Below, one piece after another: positions 57,694 through 64,000 of a stretch of DNA of 64,000 bases. This stretch comes from Chamaelirium japonicum (Eukaryota > Streptophyta > Magnoliopsida > Liliales > Melanthiaceae): the NCBI GenBank assembly GCA_947650365.1, contig OX393551.1, positions 2,438,001 to 2,502,000 of the forward strand, in the 5' to 3' direction. The notes under the pieces are model-generated. The model was not told the DNA's origin. It did no database searches and saw only the letters and a list, made by a program, of their open reading frames with translations. Within the stretch, counting starts at the first letter, position 1. Each line of letters opens with the position of its first letter. The translations under genes and the position numbers were made by a program.

Positions 57694-57958
57694 GTATGAA
57701 TGAATTAGAATGGATCGTGCGAATGAATTAGAATGGATAGTACGAATGAATTAAAATGGATACATTCGTGCGAATGAATTAGAATGGATCGTATGAATGA
57801 ATTAGATTGGATTGTATGCATGAATTAGAATGGATCGTGCGAATGAATTAGAATGGATCGTAAGAATGAATTAGAATGGATCGAACGAATGAATTAGAAT
57901 GGATCGTACGAATGAGTAAGAATGGATCGTACGAATGAATTAGAATGGATCGTGCGAA
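57480..57958 (+). repeat. Left arm of a long inverted repeat centred at 58,100.5
   Basis: This arm holds two ATGCAT-bearing modules 240 bp apart (57,576 and 57,816). It mirrors 58,243-58,721. Four rare markers pair exactly about one centre: ATGCAT 57576-57581 with 58620-58625, GTGCAAAAG 57671-57679 with 58522-58530, GAGTAAG 57914-57920 with 58281-58287, and the 28-bp unit core 57518-57532 with 58669-58683. No length change is visible between the arms. The intervening 285 bp (57,959-58,242) is - array that would form the loop. Confidence 0.85.
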
Positions 57959-58242
57959 TCCATTCTATTTCATTCGTACGATCCATTCTAATACATTCGC
58001 ACGATCCATTCTAATTCATTCATACGATCCATTCTAATTCATTCGTACGATTCATTCTAATTCAATCCATTCTAATTCATTCGTACGATCCATTCAAATT
58101 CATTCGCACGATCCATTCTAATTCATTCATACGATCCATTCTAATTCATTCGTACGATCCATTCTAACTCATTCGCACGATCCATTCTAATTTATTCATA
58201 CGATCCATTCTAATTCATTCGTACGATCTATATTCTAATTCA

Positions 58243-58721
58243 TTCGCACGATCCATTCTAATTCATTCGTACGATCCATTCTTACTCATTCGTACGACCC
58301 ATTCTAATTCATTCGTTCGATCCATTCTAATTCATTCGTACGATCCATTCTAATTCATTCGCACGATCTATTCTAATTCATGCATACGATCCAATCTAAT
58401 TCATTCATATGATCCATTCTAATTCATTCGCACGAATGTATCCATTCTAATTCATTCGTACGATCCATTCTAATTCATTCGCACGATCCATTCTAATTCA
58501 TTCATACAATCCATTCTAATTCTTTTGCACGAATGTATCCATTCTAATTCATTCGTTCGATCCATTCTAATTCATTCGTATGATCCATTCTAATTCATTC
58601 GCACGATCCATTCTAATTCATGCATACGATCCAATCTAATTCATTCATACGATCCATTCTAATTCATTCGCACGAATGTATCCATTCTAATTCATTCGTA
58701 CGATCCATTCTAATTCATTCG
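58243..58721 (-). repeat. Right arm of the long inverted repeat centred at 58,100.5
   Basis: Reverse complement of 57,480-57,958, with two ATGCAT modules 240 bp apart (58,380 and 58,620), CTTTTGCAC at 58,522 and CTTACTC at 58,281. Differences from the left arm are single bases such as GAATTTG against its CTAATTC partner. Confidence 0.85.
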
Positions 58722-60943
58722 TACGATTCATTCTAATTCAATCCATTCTAATTCATTCGTACGATACATTCTTACTCATTCGTACGATCCATTCTAATTC
58801 ATTCGCACGATCCATTCTAATTCATTAATACGATCCATTCTAATTCATTCGCACGATCCATTCTAATTCATTCACACAATCCATTCTATTTCATTCGTAC
58901 GATCCATTCTAATTCATTCGCACGAAGGTATCCATTCAAATTCATACAATCCATTCTAATTCATTCATACGATCCAATCTAATTCATTCATATGATCCAT
59001 TCTAATTCATTCGCACGAATGTATCCATTCTAACTCATTCGTACGATCCATTCTAATCCATTTGTACGAATGTATCCACTCTAATTCATTCATACGATCC
59101 ATTCTAATTCATTCGCACGAATGTATCCATTCCAATTCAATCGTACGATCCATTCTAAATCATTCGCACAATCTATTCTAATTCATTCGTACGATCAATT
59201 CTAATTCATTAGCATGATCCATTCTAATTCATTCGTACGATCTATTCTATGTCATTCGTACAATCCATTCTAATTCATTCGTACTATCCATTCTAATTCC
59301 TTCGTACGATCCATTCTAATTCATTCATACGATCCATTCTAATTCATTCGCACGAATGTATCCATTCTAATTCATTCGTACGATCCATTCTAATTCATTC
59401 ATACGATCCATTCTAATTCTACGATCCATTCTTACTTATTCGTATTATCCATTTTAATTCATTCACACGAATGTATCAACTCTAATTCATTCGTACGATT
59501 CATTCTAATTCAATCCATTCTAATTCATTCGTACGATCCATTCTAATTTATTCGTACGATCCATTCTAATTCATTCATACGATCCATTCTAATTCATTCG
59601 TACGATCCATTCTAATTCATTCGTACAATCCATTCTAATTCATTCGCACGATCCATTCGCATTCACTCAAATGATCCATTCTAATTCATTCATATGATCC
59701 ATTCATTCGTACGATCCATTCTTACTCATTCGTACGATCCATTCTAATTCATTTGCACGAAGGTATCCATTCTAATTCATTCGTACTATTCGTGCGAATG
59801 AATTAGAATGGATCATACGGTTGAGTAAGAATGGATTGTACGAATGAAATAGAATAGATCGTACAAATGAATTAGAATGGATTGAATTAGAATGGATCAT
59901 ACGAATGAATTAGAATGGATCGTACGAATGAATTAGAATGGATCGTACGAATGAATTAGAATGGATCGTACGAATGGATTAGAATGGATACATTCGTGCG
60001 AATGAATTAGAATGGATCATACGAATGAATTAGAGTTGATACATTCGTGTGAATGAATTAAAATGGATAATACGAATGAGTAAGAATCGATCGTAGAATT
60101 AGAATGGATCGTATGAATGAATTAGAATGGATTCATACGAATGAATTAGAATGGATCGTGCGAATGAATTAGAATGGATCGTACGAATGAATTAGAATGG
60201 ATCGTAGTAATGAATTAGAATGGATCCTACGAATAAATTAGAATAGATTGTGCGAATGAATTAGAATGGATCTGGATCGTGTATCCATTCTAATTCATTC
60301 GTACGACCTATTCTAATTCATTCGCACGATCCATTCTAATTCATTCGTACGATCCATTCTAATTCATTCGTATGATTCATTCTAATTCAATCCATTCTAA
60401 TTCATTCGTACGATCCATTCTTACTCATTCGTACGATCGATTCTAATTCTTTCGTACGATCCATTCTAATTCATTCGTACGATCTATTCTATTTCATTCA
60501 CATAATCCATTCTTACTCATTCGTACGATCCATTCGTATCCATTCTAATTCATTCGTACGATCCATTCTAATTCATTCGTACGATCCATTCTAATTCATT
60601 CGTATGATCCATTCTATTTCATTCATACGATCCATTCTAATGAATTAGAATGGATTGAATTAGAATGAATCGTACGAATGAATTAGAAAGGATACATTCG
60701 TGCGAATGAATTAGAATGGATCGTATGAGTGTGAATGAATTAGAATGGATCGTGCGAATGAATTAGAATGGATCGTATTAATGAATTAGAATGGATCGTG
60801 CGAATGAATTAGAATGGATCGTACAAATGAGTAAGAATGGATCGTGCGAATGAATTAGAATGGATCATATGAATGAATTAGAATGGATCGTATGAATGAA
60901 TTAGAATGGATCGTGCGAATAAATTAGAATGGATCGTATGAAT

Positions 60944-60958
60944 GAATTAGAATAGATT
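60944..60958 (+). repeat. Left target-site duplication of the retroposon
   Basis: GAATTAGAATAGATT, 15 bp, immediately before the insert. It is satellite sequence carrying the AATAGATT variant. It is repeated exactly at 61,019-61,033. Confidence 0.88.
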
Positions 60959-61018
60959 CTTCATGGGCGGGGTCCCTAATAAAATCCCCTAACTTTGACT
61001 AAAAAAAAAAAAAAAAAA
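60959..61018 (+). mobile_element. Retroposed 3' transcript end (LINE/SINE-type insertion)
   Basis: This is the only non-satellite DNA in the window. It has 42 bp of unique sequence, containing GGGCGGGGTCCC and CCCCTAACTTTGACT, followed by 18 uninterrupted A residues (61,001-61,018). An AATAAA lies at 60,978-60,983, about 17 bp before the A tract, the usual distance for a cleavage and polyadenylation signal. A perfect 15-bp direct repeat flanks it. Removing the insert and one repeat copy restores an uninterrupted monomer run. These are the marks of target-primed reverse transcription. The body is too short to name the source: a severely 5'-truncated LINE, a SINE tail or a fragment of a processed host mRNA all fit. 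The clean A tract and perfect duplication suggest that it is young relative to the array. Confidence 0.9.
60978..60983 (+). promoter_or_regulatory. Polyadenylation signal hexamer inside the retroposed fragment
   Basis: AATAAA in the non-satellite insert, with its last base 17 bp before the 18-A tract. It marks the insert as the 3' end of a polyadenylated transcript, read on the + strand. It is presumably inert here, as no upstream gene remains. Confidence 0.65.
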
Positions 61019-61033
61019 GAATTAGAATAGATT
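61019..61033 (+). repeat. Right target-site duplication of the retroposon
   Basis: GAATTAGAATAGATT, identical to the left copy, starting directly after the poly(A). It restarts the monomer in the middle, at a point already passed on the left side. A true duplication predicts this, and simple continuation of the array would not produce it. The array then continues with GTGCGAATG, the usual follower of the AGATT variant elsewhere in the window. Confidence 0.88.
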
Positions 61034-63049
61034 GTGCGAATGAATTAGAATGGATCGTACCAATGAATTAGAATGGATACATTCGTGCGAATGAATTAGA
61101 ATGGATTGTATGAATGAATTAGAATCGATCGTACGAATGAATTAGAATGGATCGTGCGAATGAATTAGAATGGATACATTCGTGCGAATGAATTAGAATG
61201 AATCATATGAATGAATTAGAGTGGATACATTCGTACAAATGAATTAGAATGGATCGTACGAATGAATTAGAATGGATACATTCGTGCGAATGAATTAGAA
61301 TGGATTATATGAATGAATTAGAATGGATCGTTTGAGTGAATTAGAATAGATTGTGCGAATGATTTAGAATGGATCGTACGAATGAATTAGAATGGATCGT
61401 GCGAATAAATTAGAATGGATCGTATGAATGAATTAGAATGGATCGTGCTAATAAATTAGAATATAGATCGTACGGATGAATTAGAATGGATCGTACGAAT
61501 GAATTCGAATGTATCCTTTCTAATTCATTCGTACGATCCATTCTAATTCATTCGTACGATCAATTCTAATTCATTCGTACGATCCATTCTAATTCATTCG
61601 CACGATCCATTCTAATTCATTCGTACGATTCATTCTAATTCAATCCATTCTAATTCATTCGTACGATCCATTCTTACTCATTCATACGATCCATTCTAAT
61701 TCATTCGCACGATCCATTCTAATTCATTAATACGATCCATTCTAATTCATTCGCACGATCCATTCTAATTCATTCACACAATCCATTCTATTTCATTCGT
61801 ACGATCCATTCTAATTCATTCGCACGATCCATTCTAATTCATTCATACAATCCATTCTAATTCATTCATACGATCCATTCTAATTCATTCGCACAATCCA
61901 TTCTAATTCATTCGCACGATCCACTCTAATTCATTCGCATGATCCATTCTAATTCATTCGTACGATCGATTCTAATTCATTCATACAATCCATTCAAATT
62001 CATTCGCACGAATATATCCATTCTAATTCATTCTTACGATCCATTCTAATTCATTCGCACAATCTATTCTAATTCATCCATACGATCCATTCTAATTCAT
62101 TCATACGATCCAATCTAATTCATTCATACGATCCATTCTAATTCATTCGTACGATCTATTCTATTTCATTCATACGATCCATTCTAATTCGTTTGTACGA
62201 TCCTTTCTAATTCCTTCGTACGATCCATTCTATTTCATTCGTACGAATGAATTAGAATGGATCGTACAAATGAATTAGAATGGATTCATTCGTGCGAATG
62301 AATTAGAATGGATCGTACGAATGAGTAAGAATAGATCGTACGAATGAATTAGAATGAATTGAATTAGAATGAATCGTACGAATGAATTAGAATGGATCAT
62401 ACGAATGAATTAGAATGGATTGAATTAGAATGAATCGTACGAATGAATTAGAATGAATCATACCGTACGAATGAATTAGAATGGATCATACGAAGGAATT
62501 AGAATGGATCGTGCGAATAAATTAGAATGGATCGTACGAATGAATTAGAATAGATTGTGCGAATGAATTAGAATGGATCGTATGAATGAATTAGAATGGA
62601 TCGTACGAATGAATTAGAATGGATCGTATGAATGAATTAGAATGGATCGTGAGAATGAATTAGAATGGATTCGCACGAATGTATCCATTCTAATTCATTT
62701 GTACGATCCATTCTAATTCATTCGTACAATCCATTCTAATTCATTCGCATGATCCATTCGCATTCACTCAAACGATCCATTCTAATTCATTCATATGATC
62801 CATTCTAATTCATTCGTACGATCCATTCTAATTCATTCGTATGATCCATTCTAATTCATTCGCACAATCTATTCTAATTCATTCGTACGATCCATTCTAA
62901 TTCATTAATACGATCCATTCTAATTCATTCGTACAATCCATTCTAATTCATTCGCACGTCCATTCTAATTCATTCGTACGATCCATTCTAATTCATTCGC
63001 ACGATCCAATCTAATTCATTCGTACGATCCATTCTAATTCATTCATACA

Positions 63050-64000
63050 TGTACGAATGAATTAGAATGGATACATTCGTGCGAATGAATTAGAATGGAT
63101 CGTATGAATGAATTAGATTGGATCGTATGCATGAATTAGAATCGATCGTGCGAATGAATGAGAATGGATCGTACGAAGCTGAATTAGAATGGATCGAACA
63201 AATGAATTAGAATGGATACATTTGTGCAAAAGAATTAGAATGGATTGTATGAATGAATTAGAATGGATCGTACGAATGAATTAGAATGGATCGTACGAAT
63301 GAATTAGAATGGTTCGAATTAGAATGGATCGTGCGAATGAATTAGAATATGGATCGTACGAATGAATTAGAATGGATCGTGCAAATGAATTAGAATGGAT
63401 CGTACGAATGAATTAGAATAAATTGTGCGAATGAATGAGAATGGATCGTACGAATGAATTAGAATGGATCGTACGAATGAATTAGAATGGATCGTATGAA
63501 TGAATTGGAATGGATATATTCGTGCGAATGAATTAGAATGGATCGTATGAATGAATTAGATTGGATCGTATTAATGAATTAGAATGGATCGTGCGAATGA
63601 ATTAGAATGGATCGTACGAATGAATTAGAATGGATAGATTCGTGCGAATGAATTTGAATGGATCATACGAAGGAATTAGAATGGATCGTACGAATGAATT
63701 AGAATGGATCGTACGAATGAATTAGAATGGATCGTACGAAGGAATTAGAATGGATCGTACGAAGGAATTAGAATGGATAGTACAAATGAATTAGAATGGA
63801 TCGTACGACTGAGTAAGAATGGATCGTACGATTGAAATAGAATGGATCGTATGAATGAATTAGAATGGATCGTGCGAATGAATTAGAATGGATCGTACGA
63901 ATGAATTAGAATAGATTGTGCGAATAAATTAGAATGGATCGTGCGAATGAATTTGAATGGATCGTACGAATGAATTAGAATGGATCGTACGAATGAATTA
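63050..64000 (+). repeat. Repeat of the window's first segment (offset about 63,049)
   Basis: TGTACGAATG at 63050 corresponds to base 1. Both then run through GTATGCATG, a GAATGAATGAG variant, a GATCGAAC unit, GTGCAAAAG, and GTTCGAATTAG (261/63312). The offset changes from 63,049 to 63,051 at a 2-bp insertion (GAAGCTGAATT, about 63,177). Later markers (GTATTAATG, paired GAAGGAATTAG, GATAGTAC) keep their order, with extra monomers in the right copy. Confidence 0.8.

Larger units (their letters stand above)
56934..60640. repeat. Satellite blocks, 56.93-60.64 kb
   Basis: Block map: + 56934-57947, shortened module A 57947-57961, - 57962-59788, + 59789-60268, B forward 60268-60286, - 60287-60640. 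The switch at 56,933 is TTCATTTAGAATGG, a truncated join. The long inverted repeat and the 10,596-bp copy lie here. Confidence 0.9.
1..64000. repeat. 23-bp satellite megaarray with alternating polarity
   Basis: The consensus monomer is GAATGAATTAGAATGG followed by ATCGTAC (23 bp, 8 G/C of 23). It repeats head to tail across the whole window except for 60 bp near the right end. Length variants include a 28-bp unit with ACATT (sometimes ACCTT) after GGAT, and a shortened unit that joins GGATT directly to GAATTAG. Common substitution variants are GAATGAGTAAGAATGG, GAATGAAATAGAATGG and GAAGGAATTAG. Blocks read alternately as GAATG (+) and CATTC (-), with about 108 switches. No gene, tRNA, rRNA or conserved non-repeat sequence was seen. 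The size, lack of coding capacity and higher-order structure fit constitutive heterochromatin (pericentromeric, subtelomeric or knob-like); the chromosomal location is inference. I do not recognise the monomer as a named satellite family. Confidence 0.97.
60641..64000. repeat. Satellite blocks, 60.64-64 kb
   Basis: Block map: + 60641-61496 (split by the retroposon), C reverse 61496-61516, - 61517-62239, CGTACG 62240-62245, + 62246-62667, A reverse 62667-62686, - 62687-63046, D 63047-63052, + 63053-64000. The final + block runs off the window. Confidence 0.9.

Noticed and set aside
60959-61018. LTR element or virus-derived fragment
   Set aside because: No terminal repeats, no 4-6 bp duplication and no coding remnant. 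The poly(A) and 15-bp duplication fit LINE-type retroposition.
1-64000. CRISPR-like array of short direct repeats
   Set aside because: No unique spacers of even length. The unit is contiguous 23-bp satellite, polarity alternates and there are no cas genes.
1-64000. Telomeric repeat, given that some yeasts have 23-bp telomere units
   Set aside because: Telomere repeats keep one polarity and are nearly invariant. Here polarity flips about 108 times and monomers are diverged.
1-64000. CENP-B box within the monomer (TTCGTACGATCC on the - strand)
   Set aside because: TTCG and an A at the right spacing are present, but the CGGG half is absent. Chance similarity cannot be excluded, so no centromere protein site is claimed.
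1-64000. Polarity switches as chimeric-read or fold-back assembly artefacts
   Set aside because: Recurrence of the same junctions in both orientations with diverged flanks and internal mutations argues for real, aged events. The cleaner inverted repeat at 58.1 kb still deserves read-level support.

Overview
This window is essentially all satellite DNA. I see no protein-coding gene, RNA gene, CRISPR array or origin. Almost every base belongs to a 23-bp tandem monomer (GAATGAATTAGAATGG followed by ATCGTAC), giving roughly 2,700 diverged copies at about 35% G+C. Length variants include a 28-bp form with an extra ACATT or ACCTT and a form shortened by about 8 bp. The organism is a eukaryote, because it carries a megasatellite of heterochromatin type and one poly(A)-tailed retroposed insertion. 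Variation concentrated at the monomer's CpG sites suggests a genome with CpG methylation. I cannot name the species.

The array is unusual in polarity. It is a mosaic of about 55 blocks in GAATG orientation (called + here) alternating with about 54 blocks in CATTC orientation (called -). Block length runs from about 15 bp to about 2.4 kb, so the window is a chain of imperfect inverted repeats. The switches are not random. Four recurrent junction modules (A, B, C, D) explain more than half of them, and each occurs in both orientations with matching flanking monomer variants. This implies that a junction formed once and was then copied and inverted as part of larger blocks. Most other switches sit at short palindromes, chiefly the CGTACG inside the monomer, and leave no scar.

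Larger duplications lie on top of this: a tandem higher-order repeat of about 5.26 and 5.80 kb (29.07-34.33 and 34.33-40.13 kb); constant-offset duplications of 0.2-0.8 kb (offsets 8,304/8,327, 10,596, 15,501, 17,780 and 20,244 bp); a 462-bp composite tandem unit at 54.8-55.75 kb; and a long inverted repeat centred at 58,100.5 with arms of about 475 bp. The last 950 bp resemble the first 900 bp, so the window starts and ends in copies of the same segment.

The only sequence foreign to the array is a 60-bp insertion at 60,959-61,018. It has an AATAAA signal, an 18-bp poly(A) tail and a perfect 15-bp target-site duplication, all marks of LINE-type retroposition of a transcript 3' end. The few open frames of 66-79 codons are by-products of monomer variants that remove a recurring stop, not genes.
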